Shown here: piece after piece, positions 1-9,723 of the stretch
How positions within the stretch are numbered: position 1 is the stretch's first letter
Layout of the letters: the number at the start of each line of letters is the position of its first letter
Source of the DNA: Dickeya chrysanthemi NCPPB 402
GTDB taxonomy: Bacteria > Pseudomonadota > Gammaproteobacteria > Enterobacterales > Enterobacteriaceae
Length of the DNA stretch: 64,000 bases
NCBI RefSeq assembly: GCF_000406105.1
Contig: NZ_CM001974.1
Span: 1,827,469-1,891,468 of the forward strand
Direction of reading: 5' to 3'
The notes under the pieces: model-generated
Databases searched by the model: none
Told to the model about the DNA's origin: nothing
What the model saw: the letters and a program-made list of their open reading frames with translations, nothing else
Made by a program: the position numbers and the translations under genes

Positions 1-1247
1 TACAGCGAAAACTTCTGCGCCATATACCCCAAATGCTGGCGCGCCCGTCCGGAGCGGGTCTTGAGATCCATACCCAGTACCAGCGCCTGACCGTCGGTCG
101 GCGTCAGCAGGCCGCACATCATACGAAAGGTGGTGGATTTGCCGGCGCCGTTCGGCCCCAGCAGACCGAAGATTTCACCGCGACGCACCTGAAAATTCAC
201 CCGGTCGGTGGCAGCGAAATCGCCGAATTTTTTCGTCAGATTGCGGGCTTCGATCACCGTTTCCCCACGGTGCGTATCCAGTTGCGGCAGGATAGCCGTC
301 AGCGACGAGGTCGCGCCGGGGCCGCCGCCCAGCAGGTCGATGAACGCATCTTCAAAACGCGGCGCGGTATTTTGCACGCTGTCCGGCGGCAGGCCGAGCG
401 TGTGCAGCAGCGCATTACTGTCCGCCTGCGGTTTCAGGATCAACCGCACATAGCGCCCCTGAATGACGCCGTCGCTCACCTGCGGTTGACGCAACGCCTG
501 TTGCAGCAGGCGGCGATGATTGCTGCCCGGCTGGTCGAGCAAGAGACAACGACCCGCCATCTGTTGCGTCAGGTCGGCGGGCGCTCCCCGATAGAGCAAT
601 TCCCCCTCGTTGAGCAGCAGCACGTCGCGGCACTGTTCCGCTTCGTCCAGATAGGAGGTGCTCCAGAGTATCAACATGCCGTCGTCCGCCAGTTCGTGCA
701 CCATGCGCCACAACTCGCGGCGCGATATCGGGTCGACGCCGACGCCCGGCTCATCCAGCAGCAGCACACTGGGTTGACCCAGCAGAGTGCAGGCCAGCCC
801 CAGTTTTTGTTTCATGCCGCCGGAGAGTTTGCCCGCCAGCCGGGTCGTGAAGCGGGTGAGGTCGGTAAACTGCAATAGCCGCTCAAAGGTGGCGCGCCGG
901 GTATCGCCGGTAATGCCGCGCAAGTCGGCGTACAGCGTCAGGTTTTCCATTACCGTGAGGTCTTCGTACAGCCCGAATTTCTGCGGCATATAACCCAGCC
1001 GGGCGTGTAGCTGACGGTCATCGGCTATCGGGTCGAGCCCCATCACCCGGATGGTGCCGGCGCTGGGCGTCAGCAATCCGGCCAGCATCCGCATCAACGT
1101 GGTTTTGCCGGCGCCGTCCGGCCCGACCAGTCCGGTAACCGCACCGGCACGAATCTCGGCACTCAGCTTGGCCAGCGCCGGCTTCTCCAGACCGGCGAAG
1201 CGTTTTTCCAGCGCATCGAAGCGGATCAGCGGCGGGTCATTGGTCAT
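1..1247 (-). CDS. ybhF: ABC exporter ATP-binding protein, twin ATPase domains (YbhF), partial
   Basis: This is the ATPase subunit of an ABC-2 type drug exporter. It should dimerise with YbhS/YbhR-type permeases, which would lie beyond the left edge. About 415 residues are visible and the C-terminus is cut off. The first nucleotide-binding domain has the unusual Walker [12 protein letters not shown], a signature [12 protein letters not shown] and a Walker B LLLDEP. The second domain begins near residue 350 with the canonical Walker [10 protein letters not shown]. Two domains in one chain, with that Asp-containing first P-loop, are typical of E. coli YbhF (about 578 residues). The ATG overlaps the end of ybhG by 11 bases, so the two genes are translationally coupled. 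Confidence 0.93.
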   Translation of the reverse strand, partial: MTNDPPLIRFDALEKRFAGLEKPALAKLSAEIRAGAVTGLVGPDGAGKTTLMRMLAGLLTPSAGTIRVMGLDPIADDRQLHARLGYMPQKFGLYEDLTVMENLTLYADLRGITGDTRRATFERLLQFTDLTRFTTRLAGKLSGGMKQKLGLACTLLGQPSVLLLDEPGVGVDPISRRELWRMVHELADDGMLILWSTSYLDEAEQCRDVLLLNEGELLYRGAPADLTQQMAGRCLLLDQPGSNHRRLLQQALRQPQVSDGVIQGRYVRLILKPQADSNALLHTLGLPPDSVQNTAPRFEDAFIDLLGGGPGATSSLTAILPQLDTHRGETVIEARNLTKKFGDFAATDRVNFQVRRGEIFGLLGPNGAGKSTTFRMMCGLLTPTDGQALVLGMDLKTRSGRARQHLGYMAQKFSL

Positions 1248-2241
1248 GGCGCGCCCGGTTCTGCACCAGCGTGAGGGTCACCGGCATGCCCTGACGCAGA
1301 CCGTCGTCCGCGTCATTCACGATAATGCGTAACCGGTAGACCAGGTCGGTGCGTAATTCGGTGGTTTCGACGTTTTTCGGCGTAAATTCGGCGCTGGGCG
1401 ATACGAAGCCGATTTTGCCGTGGTAGGGGTGATCCGGACGGCTGTCGGTGTAAATCAGCACGTCGCGTCCGGGGGCGGCGCGGCCAAGTTGCGTTTCGCC
1501 GACGTAGGCGCGAATCCATACCGGTTGCGTCAACGACAAGGTGAATACGGTGCTGCCGGCGTTCAACATGCTGCCGACTTCGGCCGCCCGGGTCAGGATC
1601 ACGCCGGGAGACGGCGCATACAGGTACGTATCCTGCAAATTCAGTTGCGCCTGCGCTTCGGCGGCTTGTGCCTGCGCCAGTGCGGCTTCGGCGGCGGCGA
1701 TTTCCTGCGGGCGATTGCCGCGCTCATACTGGTTCAGTTTTTGTCGCGCCGCCTGCAGCGTCGCCTGCGCCTGAGTGCGCGTGGAGCGAGCGTCTTCCAG
1801 TGCGTTGGCGGCGAGGGTTCGCTGCTTCCACAGGCTGAGCTGGCGCTGGTAGAAACTGTTGGCGTAATCGTAAGCGGCCTGCGCGTGTTCCAGTTGCGAA
1901 CGCACCTGGGCGATTTCTTCGCTGCGGTAGCCTTCCCGCAACAGCGCCAGTTGCGCCTGCGCGCTGGCGACATTGGCTTTCGCCTGTTGCAGCGCGTTTT
2001 GCAACGGCGTGCTATCCAGCCGGGCTAACCGTTGTCCAGGCTGGACGGCATCCCCTTCATCCACATTCAAACCCGCCAGCCGTCCACCCACCCGAAATCC
2101 CAGATTGACGCTGCGGATATCCACGTTGCCGTACAGCGTTAACGGTGTAGCCTGCTGATGACGCTGTTGCATCAGGCCGTAGCCGGCGGCAGCGATAGCG
2201 ATGACCGCCAGCACCAGCCATGACCCTGTTTTCTTGTTCAT
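1237..2241 (-). CDS. ybhG: HlyD-family membrane fusion protein YbhG
   Basis: This periplasmic adaptor links the YbhFSR transporter to an outer-membrane channel. After a short cytosolic start (MNKKTGSW) comes one membrane anchor at about residues 6-22. A lipoyl-like half-motif ([15 protein letters not shown]), a long Ala/Gln-rich alpha-helical hairpin (about 75-210) and a beta-barrel region follow. The frame stays open for 33 codons further upstream, but the chosen ATG has a GGGAGCG ribosome site and gives 334 residues, near the 332 of the E. coli protein. In E. coli a TetR regulator, CecR, precedes ybhG; no such gene is present here. The family exports cationic drugs such as cephalosporins, which is family knowledge rather than evidence from this sequence. 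Confidence 0.92.
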   Translation of the reverse strand: MNKKTGSWLVLAVIAIAAAGYGLMQQRHQQATPLTLYGNVDIRSVNLGFRVGGRLAGLNVDEGDAVQPGQRLARLDSTPLQNALQQAKANVASAQAQLALLREGYRSEEIAQVRSQLEHAQAAYDYANSFYQRQLSLWKQRTLAANALEDARSTRTQAQATLQAARQKLNQYERGNRPQEIAAAEAALAQAQAAEAQAQLNLQDTYLYAPSPGVILTRAAEVGSMLNAGSTVFTLSLTQPVWIRAYVGETQLGRAAPGRDVLIYTDSRPDHPYHGKIGFVSPSAEFTPKNVETTELRTDLVYRLRIIVNDADDGLRQGMPVTLTLVQNRARHDQ

Positions 2242-2692
2242 AACGCTCCCGATGTGCCTGTGCGCCCTACTCTTAACGGCTGATGCCATGATTGCCGAAC
2301 CCGCATAGACGACGGCCTCACTGTAAGAATAATTGCTCATTCGTCAGATTGCCGCGTTCTGCCCGACGGCAGGCGGATTTCACACGGCTATCCGCCGGCA
2401 TTGCAGTAGTAGATGATCGCGCTTTTTAATCAGTAACTGATTGATATCCATACAGAGCAAAATCATTTTGCGCAGAATGCGGAGGATAAAATGTGATCGA
2501 CAGATAAAAATTCCTCAAACAAGCGAGTTTCTGTTACAATTGCGCGCAGTCATGCACCGTAGTTTGTGCCCATTCATCTGGAGTCAGCGTTGTGCGGCCT
2601 TGTATGCCGGAGCGGCGCAGAACCCATCTGTCATCACCCTAAAAACTGCACCGGTCAATATCGGGTAGGGTGAATCTGGAGTTGTTCTCGTT
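2242..2692. other. ybhG-rhlE divergent intergenic region
   Basis: This spacer separates the divergent ybhG and rhlE genes. I see no convincing gene. The short open frames have no good ribosome site, and there is no remnant of the TetR gene cecR found here in E. coli. The half next to rhlE holds its promoter and leader, but I could not pick a clear -35/-10 pair. Confidence 0.5.
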
Positions 2693-4054
2693 ATGTCTTT
2701 TGAATCTCTCGGTCTGAGTGCCGATATTTTGCGCGCTGTGGAAGAGCAGGGCTACCGTGAGCCGACGCCGGTTCAGCGTCAGGCAATTCCGGTCGTGCTG
2801 GAAGGGCGCGACCTGATGGCCAGCGCCCAGACCGGCACCGGCAAAACCGCCGGTTTCACCCTGCCGCTGCTGCAATTGCTGAACGAACGCCCGGTGCTGG
2901 CGAAAGGCCGCCGTCCGGTGCGGGCGTTGATCCTGACGCCGACCCGTGAACTGGCGGCGCAGATCGGCGAAAACGTGCTGGCGTACAGTAAATACCTGCG
3001 TCTGCGTTCGCTGGTGGTGTTCGGCGGCGTCAGCATTAACCCGCAGATGATGAAGCTGCGCAGCGGCGTCGATATTCTGATTGCCACGCCGGGCCGTCTG
3101 TTGGATTTGGAACACCAGAATGCGGTCGACCTGTCGCAGGTGGAAATTCTGGTGCTGGATGAAGCCGACCGTATGCTGGATATGGGCTTTATCCACGATA
3201 TCCGCCGGGTGCTGGCGAAGCTGCCGTCCAAACGGCAGAACCTGCTGTTTTCCGCCACTTTCTCCGACGAGATCAAGGAACTGGCCGGTAAGCTGCTCAC
3301 CAATCCGGCGTCGGTGGAAGTGGTGCGCCGCAACACCCCGTCCGAGCTGGTGACCCAGCACGTGCATCTTGTGGACAAGAAACGTAAGCGTGAACTGTTG
3401 TCGCATCTGATCGGCAAACACGACTGGCGGCAAGTGCTGGTGTTTACCCGTACCAAGCACGGCGCCAACCATCTGGCGGAGCAACTGAACAAAGACGGTA
3501 TCACCGCCGCCGCTATCCACGGCAACAAGAGCCAGGGGGCACGTACCCGTGCGCTGGCGAATTTCAAAGACGGCGACATCCGTGTGCTGGTGGCGACCGA
3601 TATCGCTGCCCGCGGGCTGGATATCGACCAGTTGCCGCATGTAGTGAACTACGAGCTGCCGAATGTGCCGGAAGATTATGTGCACCGTATCGGCCGTACC
3701 GGCCGGGCGGCCTCGACTGGCGAGGCATTGTCGCTGGTGTGCGTTGATGAACACAAACTGCTGCGCGACATTGAACGCCTGCTGAAGCGGGAAATCCCGC
3801 GGATGGAGATTCCGGGTTACGAGCCGGACCCGACTATCAAGGCCGAACCGATCCAGAATGGCCGGCAGGGTGGTCGCGGCGGCGGTGCGCCGCGTCAGGG
3901 CGATCGTCCGCAAGGCGAACGTGCATCCGGGCGGGCGCAGGGCGACCGTTCCCATCAGCCGCGTCGTGACGGCACCGCTCGCCCGGCCGGACAACGCCCG
4001 GAAGGGCAATCCGCCCGCCGCCGCCCGCCGCGTAAACCGGCTGGCGGCCAGTAA
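2693..4054 (+). CDS. rhlE: ATP-dependent RNA helicase RhlE (DEAD box)
   Basis: This DEAD-box RNA helicase remodels ribosomal RNA during ribosome maturation and takes part in RNA decay. The helicase motifs are in order: the Q motif ([10 protein letters not shown], about residue 24), motif I AQTGTGKT (about 45), motif II DEAD (about 155), motif III SAT (about 187) and motif [10 protein letters not shown] (about 325). From about residue 385 the chain becomes a low-complexity Arg/Gly/Gln/Pro tail, the RNA-binding C-terminus usual in RhlE. Length (453) matches the family. A long open frame on the opposite strand (2639-4009) is only a shadow of the GC-rich codon bias. Confidence 0.97.
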   Translation: MSFESLGLSADILRAVEEQGYREPTPVQRQAIPVVLEGRDLMASAQTGTGKTAGFTLPLLQLLNERPVLAKGRRPVRALILTPTRELAAQIGENVLAYSKYLRLRSLVVFGGVSINPQMMKLRSGVDILIATPGRLLDLEHQNAVDLSQVEILVLDEADRMLDMGFIHDIRRVLAKLPSKRQNLLFSATFSDEIKELAGKLLTNPASVEVVRRNTPSELVTQHVHLVDKKRKRELLSHLIGKHDWRQVLVFTRTKHGANHLAEQLNKDGITAAAIHGNKSQGARTRALANFKDGDIRVLVATDIAARGLDIDQLPHVVNYELPNVPEDYVHRIGRTGRAASTGEALSLVCVDEHKLLRDIERLLKREIPRMEIPGYEPDPTIKAEPIQNGRQGGRGGGAPRQGDRPQGERASGRAQGDRSHQPRRDGTARPAGQRPEGQSARRRPPRKPAGGQ

Positions 4055-4058
4055 TATC

Positions 4059-4955
4059 CTATAGCGCTGCTTTCGCCTCCGGTTGCGGCCGGGGGCGATA
4101 AAACATCACCGCATTACCTGCCAGAATCAATACTAATCCCAGCACGGCGTTAACTCGCCATACATACCCTTCGAACAGGGTGGAGACGGAAAGCGCAACC
4201 AACGGGAACAGTAGGGTAGCGTAGGCTGCCTGGCTGGCACCGATACGCCCAACCAGCGCGAAGTAGGCACCAAAACCGACAACCGAACCGAACAGCGACA
4301 GGTAAAACAGCGAACCGAGATAGCGCAGCGAGAATTCCGGCGTGAAGCGGTAGTCTAACAGCCATGCGATGAGGCCCATCACTAACGCACTGTATAGCAT
4401 ACCCCAACTGTTGGTGGTCATGATGTCGCGTCCCATACGTTGATGCTGGGTGCTGATCATGTTGCCGAGAGAAAAGCCGTAGGTGCCAAGCAAGCTCAGG
4501 CCGACTCCCCACAATAACTGTGGGCTGCTGCTCAGTTGCAGCAGGTCATGCCAGAATAGCAGGAGGATGCCAGCCAGCCCCAGCGGCGCGGCCAGCATCA
4601 CATTACGGCTGAGACGGGAGCCGAAGAATAGCCGGCTGTTGAAGGCATTAAACAGGACCGCCATCGAAAAAATCACCGATTCCAGCCCGCTGGGGATCCA
4701 GGCGGCGGCATGGTAAAAGCAGAAGAAATTGAGGCCGAAGACGGTGGCCCCTTGCGCCATACACAGCAGATGCGCCCGGCCGCTTAAGGGACGCAGGCGT
4801 CGGGTCAGGATCAAAAACGCCATTAACAACGTCGAAGCAATGGTAAAACGCCAGAAAATCGACACTTCAGGCGGCACACTACCGTGCTGTAGACTGATGG
4901 CGATCCAGGTGGTGCCCCAGATCAGTACCACCGTGCAATAAAGCAGGCTATTCAT
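4059..4955 (-). CDS. EamA/DMT-family metabolite exporter
   Basis: This inner-membrane protein of the drug/metabolite transporter superfamily has about ten hydrophobic helices arranged as two EamA repeats. It opens with LLYCTVVLIWGTTWIAISL, a typical first helix with the WGTTW signature. The substrate cannot be told from the sequence; relatives export amino acids, purines or drugs. The ATG giving 298 residues is preceded by GGGG at a good distance, whereas an in-frame TTG 15 bases further up has no site. It converges with rhlE with only four bases between the two stop codons. Confidence 0.88.
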   Translation of the reverse strand: MNSLLYCTVVLIWGTTWIAISLQHGSVPPEVSIFWRFTIASTLLMAFLILTRRLRPLSGRAHLLCMAQGATVFGLNFFCFYHAAAWIPSGLESVIFSMAVLFNAFNSRLFFGSRLSRNVMLAAPLGLAGILLLFWHDLLQLSSSPQLLWGVGLSLLGTYGFSLGNMISTQHQRMGRDIMTTNSWGMLYSALVMGLIAWLLDYRFTPEFSLRYLGSLFYLSLFGSVVGFGAYFALVGRIGASQAAYATLLFPLVALSVSTLFEGYVWRVNAVLGLVLILAGNAVMFYRPRPQPEAKAAL

Positions 4956-5203
4956 CGTCAGACCCCGCAATAAATTAACAATTATTTGATTTTGAATAAA
5001 TTAATTGCAAAAGCAATAAATTCCGAAAACAATTAATTCAGTAAACGACAAATAATGAGTATCCGGTATTGGTGGGGCGGCGGCTGTCAGCAGGTTGCGG
5101 TGAGTAGCAAAATCCTGCGGTTTTTTATTTTGGGCAGACGAGCGTATCGGCTCGTCGTGATAAGCAATCCATTCATACTTCAGCGGTGGTGGTGAGAGAT
5201 GGT
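4956..5203. other. AT-rich spacer before an ERIC element
   Basis: The first 90 bases are very AT-rich and probably hold the promoter of the leftward transporter gene. A hairpin with arms GACGAGC/GCTCGTC lies near 5137-5156. No gene is supported. Confidence 0.4.
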
Positions 5204-5330
5204 TATACCCGTCATACTTCAAGTTGCAGGTGCGTTGGCTGCGTTCGTTCACCCGAATCACTTACCTGAGTAAGCTCATCGGGATTTTCTCTCTTGCCGC
5301 CTTCCTGCAACTCGAATTATTTTGGGTATA
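5204..5330 (+). repeat. ERIC element, full length (127 bp)
   Basis: This is a full-length enterobacterial repetitive intergenic consensus element. It starts at TATACCCGTCATACTTCAAG, ends at AATTATTTTGGGTATA, and forms a long imperfect palindrome around CTTACCTGAGTAAG. It is exactly 127 bp, the classical ERIC length, and the same unit recurs in this window. Confidence 0.95.
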
Positions 5331-5492
5331 CACCTAATGCCTTCAGGCTGTCCATTCACGGTGACGGCGCACTGGAAGCTGATCATTCGCAATGGGTTTT
5401 ACCGTTGTCAGGTTCGCTTAATATTGATATTTCAGGACAAAGCGCGCAGTTGGCGCGATACTCTCGCGTCAGCAACGAGTGGAGAGAGCAAG

Positions 5493-6455
5493 GTGGATGG
5501 TAAAAAAACCGTAGCGGGCGTAGCGTGCGGCATGGGAGCCGGGGCGCTCTGGGGACTGGTTTTTCTGGCGCCGGAACTGGTGCGCGCGTTTAGTCCGTTG
5601 CAAATTGCGATTGGCCGATATAGCGCGTACGGCCTGATTTCGTTGATGTTGCTGGCGCCGCGCTGGCCGTCTCTGGTGCGACGATTAACCCGCCGTGAGT
5701 GGATTGCGCTGGGCTGGCTGTCGCTGGCGGGCAACACGCTGTATTACATTTTGCTGTCCAGCGCGGTACAGATGGCGGGCATCGCCATTACGTCGCTGGT
5801 GATTGGGTTTATGCCGGTAGTGGTGACGTTGATCGGCAGCCGCGACCGGGGCGCGGTTCCGCTGCGCAGGCTGTTACCGTCGTTGCTGCTGTGCGCGGCC
5901 GGCGCACTGTGTATCGGCTGGCAGGCGTTGGGCGCGCCGGCGTCCACTGCGGTGGGGGCTCAGGTCGTCGGCCTGTTGTGCGCGCTGGGCGCGCTGATAT
6001 CCTGGAGTAGCTTCGCGGTAGGCAACAGCCGCTGGCTGGCGCGTGTGGCGTCGGTCTCGGGCCACGACTGGAATCTCCTGATGGGCATCGTCACCGGCGC
6101 ACAGTCGCTGATGCTGATTCCTTTGGCTATCCTGCTTAACACCGACGATCACAGCGGTATCGCCTGGGCGCAGTTTGCCGGTGTATCCCTTGGGGTGGCG
6201 GTGCTGGCTTCGATGCTCGGCAATCTGTTCTGGAACCAGATGAGCCGCCTGTTGCCGCTTACGCTGGTCGGGCAGATGATTTTGTTTGAAACTCTGTTCG
6301 CGCTGATTTACGGCTTTCTGTGGGAGCAACGCCTGCCCACCTATCTGGAAGCCGCCGCGTTTACGCTGGTGGTGTGCAGCGTGATGTCCTGCATCGCGGT
6401 ACACCGAAAACCCGCACGTCGTGACGATGAAGACCGGTTGACCGTCGCGTCCTGA
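5493..6455 (+). CDS. EamA/DMT-family transporter
   Basis: This is a second drug/metabolite transporter of about 320 residues and ten predicted membrane helices. The first helix (GMGAGALWGLVFLAPELV) has the ALWG motif common in EamA proteins. The frame is open back into the preceding ERIC repeat, so the long version is unlikely. A GTG preceded by GGAGAG six bases upstream is the best start. Its last residues are followed at once by a remnant of an AraC-type regulator, which may once have controlled it. The substrate is unknown. Confidence 0.85.
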   Translation: MDGKKTVAGVACGMGAGALWGLVFLAPELVRAFSPLQIAIGRYSAYGLISLMLLAPRWPSLVRRLTRREWIALGWLSLAGNTLYYILLSSAVQMAGIAITSLVIGFMPVVVTLIGSRDRGAVPLRRLLPSLLLCAAGALCIGWQALGAPASTAVGAQVVGLLCALGALISWSSFAVGNSRWLARVASVSGHDWNLLMGIVTGAQSLMLIPLAILLNTDDHSGIAWAQFAGVSLGVAVLASMLGNLFWNQMSRLLPLTLVGQMILFETLFALIYGFLWEQRLPTYLEAAAFTLVVCSVMSCIAVHRKPARRDDEDRLTVAS

Positions 6456-6461
6456 CGGCGA

Positions 6462-6647
6462 TGCGACGGGTCTGTCTCCCGGCGCGGCGGGCTGGCGCAG
6501 GCGGAACAGTGGTTACGCCACTGCCGCCGTTCCATCACCGATATCGCGCTGGCCTGCGGGTTCAGCTCCGCCAGTCATTTCAGCCAGCGCTTTCGCGCCG
6601 AATACGGCATCACGCCGTCGGCACTACGCCAGCAGTGTTCGGCGTGA
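6462..6647 (+). pseudogene. AraC-family regulator, C-terminal DNA-binding remnant
   Basis: One frame reads through the second half of an AraC-type DNA-binding domain: AEQWLRHCRRSITDIALAC, then GFSSASHFSQRFRAEYGITP and a stop. The IxDIAxxCGFxSxSHFSxxFRxxxGxTP pattern is the family hallmark of the second helix-turn-helix. Nothing upstream supplies the first helix-turn-helix or a sensor domain, and the preceding gene ends in another frame, so this is a truncated relic of about 60 codons. Its 3' end overlaps the tail of pepT by about 24 bases. Confidence 0.8.
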
Positions 6648-7880
6648 AGATTGCTGCGCTGCCAGCAGGCATAGCGTCAACGCGACCTGATACGATTTGA
6701 CGAACGATGGCACCGGCAGAAACTCAAAGCGTGAATGGAAGTTGTGCGCGCCGGTAAAAAAGTTTGGCGTCAGAATGCCTTTGGCCGATAGCGCCGCGCC
6801 GTCGGTACCGCCGCGCATCGGAATCACTTTCGGCACAATCGACAGGGTCTCCATGGCGGCGAACAACAAGTCCAGCGCGCGCCGGTCGTCTCCCAGCGCG
6901 TTGCTGATGTTGCCGTAGATATCGGCGATGGCACAACTGACCTGACCGGTTGGGTACTGCGCGGCAATCTGCGCCGCGACGTCGCGTATCTGCTGTTTAC
7001 GCGCGTCGAATCCGGTCAGATCGAAATCGCGGATCGAGGCTTTCAGCACCGCTTCATTGGCGTTGGCGTGGATATCGTTGAACCAGACATAGCCTTCCCG
7101 GCCTTCGGTGTGTTCCGGGGTGTGTTGACGATCAAACCGGCTGATAAAATCGTGCGCCATCAGGACTGGGTTAACCAGCACGCCTTTGGCCGACATCGGG
7201 TGGGCGGTGACACCGGTAAAACGGATTTCCGCCGACGCCGCATTAAAATTCTCGTACACCACTTCGCCCAGCTCGCAACAGTCGATGGTGTAGGCGAAAT
7301 CGACGTCGAAACGCGCCAGATCCAACGCTTTAGCGCCCCGCAGGCCAATTTCTTCATCCGGCACGAACGCCACCACGATATCGCCGTGCGGCTGGTCATC
7401 GCGCAGATTTTCCAGCAACGTCATCACCACGGTGACGGCGGCTTTGTTATCCGCTCCCAGCACGCTGCTGCCATCGCTGAAAATAATCTCCTGATCGCGA
7501 TAGGGCAGAATTTCCGGATGCTCACTGACCCGCAGCCAGATGTCCTGCGCCGGATTAAGACACAGGTCGTCGCCGGTAAAATGCAAGGTTTGCGGGTGAA
7601 TCTCCGGCGACAGGCCGACATCCACCGTATCAATATGGGTGATGAAGCCGATGCGCGGCGCGGACGGCGTGTTGCCCGGTTTCACCGCGGTGACGGTGGC
7701 GTGCTCGTCGCACACAATCTGGCTCAGCCCCAGTGAGCGCAATTCTGCCGCCAACAGGTGAGCCATCGCCATTTGACCCGGCGTGCTCGGCAGCGTGGCG
7801 GCAGCGGCGTCGCTTTGGCTGGTGACTGCCAGATAGCGGTAGAAACGCTCGGTCAACTGACGCGCCAGGTTATTGCTCAT
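6624..7880 (-). CDS. pepT: Peptidase T (tripeptide aminopeptidase)
   Basis: This cytosolic M20B metallopeptidase removes the N-terminal residue from tripeptides. Zinc ligands and catalytic residues are recognisable: THIDTVD (about residue 80), SVLGADNKAAV (about 140), the catalytic PDEEIGLRGA (about 176), an Asp-containing DCCELGE segment, and a C-terminal HNFHSRFE bearing the last ligand. The length (418) is slightly over the usual 408-410. It is transcribed away from the DppA-like gene, which suits a peptide uptake and breakdown neighbourhood. Confidence 0.95.
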   Translation of the reverse strand: MSNNLARQLTERFYRYLAVTSQSDAAAATLPSTPGQMAMAHLLAAELRSLGLSQIVCDEHATVTAVKPGNTPSAPRIGFITHIDTVDVGLSPEIHPQTLHFTGDDLCLNPAQDIWLRVSEHPEILPYRDQEIIFSDGSSVLGADNKAAVTVVMTLLENLRDDQPHGDIVVAFVPDEEIGLRGAKALDLARFDVDFAYTIDCCELGEVVYENFNAASAEIRFTGVTAHPMSAKGVLVNPVLMAHDFISRFDRQHTPEHTEGREGYVWFNDIHANANEAVLKASIRDFDLTGFDARKQQIRDVAAQIAAQYPTGQVSCAIADIYGNISNALGDDRRALDLLFAAMETLSIVPKVIPMRGGTDGAALSAKGILTPNFFTGAHNFHSRFEFLPVPSFVKSYQVALTLCLLAAQQSSRRTLLA

Positions 7881-7995
7881 AGCGGATCCTTATTGGTAAA
7901 CCCTTCGAAAGATTAGGTATGGTTATTCAAAAATAATCAAAGGCTTCGTTGTACTCAGCGAGCTACCCGGAAGTCAATAAAAAGCGAGGATGGGG

Positions 7996-9591
7996 ATGAA
8001 AAACAGATTAGCGCGTATCGCGCTGGCCACGATGACGCTGGCGTTGACGCAGACGGCCTACGCCAAAACGCTGGTGTACTGCTCGGAAGGGTCGCCGGAG
8101 AATTTTAATCCGCAACTGTATACCTCCGGCACCAGCGTGGATGCCAGCGCCGTGCCGATTTACAACCGACTGGTGGACTTCAAAGTCGGCACCACCGAGC
8201 TGGCGCCGAGTCTGGCTGAAAGTTGGGACATCAGCCCGGACGGTACCCAGTACACCTTTCATCTGCGCAAGGGAGTGAAATTCCATCGCAACGCCCAGTT
8301 TGCCCCGAGCCGCGATTTCAACGCCGATGACGTGATTTTCTCTTTTCAACGCCAGCGTGATCCCAATCACCCGTATCACAAGGTATCCGGCGGCACCTAT
8401 GCCAACTTCGAAAGCCTGTCGTTTCGCAGCCTGATTACCGCCATCGACAAACTGGATGATTACAGCGTGCGTTTTACCCTGAGTCATGCAGAAGCGCCGT
8501 TTTTGGCCGATCTGGCGTGGTATTTTGCGTCAATTCTGTCCGCCGAATACGCCGACCAGATGCTGAAAGCCGGCACGCCGGAGAAAGTGGATCTGGAGCC
8601 GGTCGGCACCGGCCCGTTCCAACTGGCGCAATATCAGAAAGATTCCCGCATTCTGTATCAGGTGTTTGCGGACTACTGGCAGGGCAAAGCCAAACTGGAC
8701 CGGCTGGTGTTCAGCATCACGCCGGACGCCTCGGTGCGTTACGCCAAGCTGCGTAAGAACGAATGCCAGGTGATGCCGTTTCCCAACCCGGCTGAGCTGG
8801 CGGACATGAAGAGCAACAAAGAGATTACCCTGATGCAGAAAGCCGGTTTGAATATCGGTTTTCTGGCGTTTAATACCCGCAAAGCACCGCTGGATAACCT
8901 CAAGGTGCGTCAGGCGCTGACGATGGCGATCAACAAACCGGCGATTATCGAGGCGGTGTTTCAGGGCACCGGTAGCGCGGCTAAAAACCTGCTGCCGCCC
9001 GGTGTATGGAGCGCCGCATCCGACCTGAAGGATTACGAATACGATCCGGAAAAAGCGCGGGTGCTGCTGAAAGAAGCCGGGCTGACGGAAGGCACCGTTA
9101 TCGATCTGTGGGCGATGCCGGTACAGCGGCCGTATAACCCGAACGCACGCCGCATGGCGGAAATGATTCAGGCCGACTGGGCGAACGTGGGGGTGAAAGC
9201 CAATATCGTCAGTTACGAGTGGGGCGAATATCTCAAGCGGGTGAAGAGCGGCGAGCATCAGGCGGCGCTGATGGGCTGGACCACCGCCACCGGCGACCCG
9301 GATAATTTCTTCGGCCCGCTGTTTACCTGCAATTCCGCCAATGGCGGGTCCAACTCATCCCAATGGTGCTACCCGCCGTTCGATAAGCTAATCACCGACG
9401 CACGCGCCGAGCAGGATCACCAGAAACGCGTGGAATTGTATCGTCAGGCGCAGTTCATGATGCATGAGCAGGCGCCGGCGGTGATGATCGCGCACTCGAC
9501 TATTTTTGAGCCGGTGCGCAATACGGTGACCGGGTATGAAATCGACCCGTTCGGCAAACACATTTTTTATCAGGTCGATATTCGGCAGTAA
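7996..9591 (+). CDS. Periplasmic peptide-binding protein, DppA-like
   Basis: This is a solute-binding protein of ABC transporter family 5 (peptide/nickel/haem type). It has a Sec signal peptide, cleaved after TAYA, and a mature chain beginning KTLVYCSEGSPENFNPQ, very like dipeptide-binding DppA. The signature VGTGPFQLAQYQKDSRI lies in the middle. No permease or ATPase genes follow, so it must share a transporter encoded elsewhere. Two ATGs lie six bases apart; the second (531 residues) is better spaced from the AGCGAGG site. Dipeptides are the likely ligand, though haem or other ligands are possible. Confidence 0.88.
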   Translation: MKNRLARIALATMTLALTQTAYAKTLVYCSEGSPENFNPQLYTSGTSVDASAVPIYNRLVDFKVGTTELAPSLAESWDISPDGTQYTFHLRKGVKFHRNAQFAPSRDFNADDVIFSFQRQRDPNHPYHKVSGGTYANFESLSFRSLITAIDKLDDYSVRFTLSHAEAPFLADLAWYFASILSAEYADQMLKAGTPEKVDLEPVGTGPFQLAQYQKDSRILYQVFADYWQGKAKLDRLVFSITPDASVRYAKLRKNECQVMPFPNPAELADMKSNKEITLMQKAGLNIGFLAFNTRKAPLDNLKVRQALTMAINKPAIIEAVFQGTGSAAKNLLPPGVWSAASDLKDYEYDPEKARVLLKEAGLTEGTVIDLWAMPVQRPYNPNARRMAEMIQADWANVGVKANIVSYEWGEYLKRVKSGEHQAALMGWTTATGDPDNFFGPLFTCNSANGGSNSSQWCYPPFDKLITDARAEQDHQKRVELYRQAQFMMHEQAPAVMIAHSTIFEPVRNTVTGYEIDPFGKHIFYQVDIRQ

Positions 9592-9602
9592 TTGCCGTGC
9601 CG

Positions 9603-9636
9603 GGCGGGAAAGCCGAGGTTTTCCCGCCGGTTATTT
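9603..9636 (+). terminator. Rho-independent terminator of the peptide-binding protein gene
   Basis: A GC-rich stem with arms GGCGGGAAA and TTTCCCGCC is followed by a T-rich stretch, 12 bases after the stop codon. Confidence 0.75.
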
Positions 9637-9723
9637 TGCCTGTTCCGATCGTGCGGTTTCTCCCATCGACAGTTTCTCCCGCCGACAGTACCATGACCTG
9701 CCTTTTTTACGATGAGTCGAGTT

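Noticed and set aside
2639..4009. A 456-codon open frame opposite rhlE
   Set aside because: It is a shadow caused by GC-rich third positions; it has no ribosome site and no recognisable domain, while rhlE is certain.
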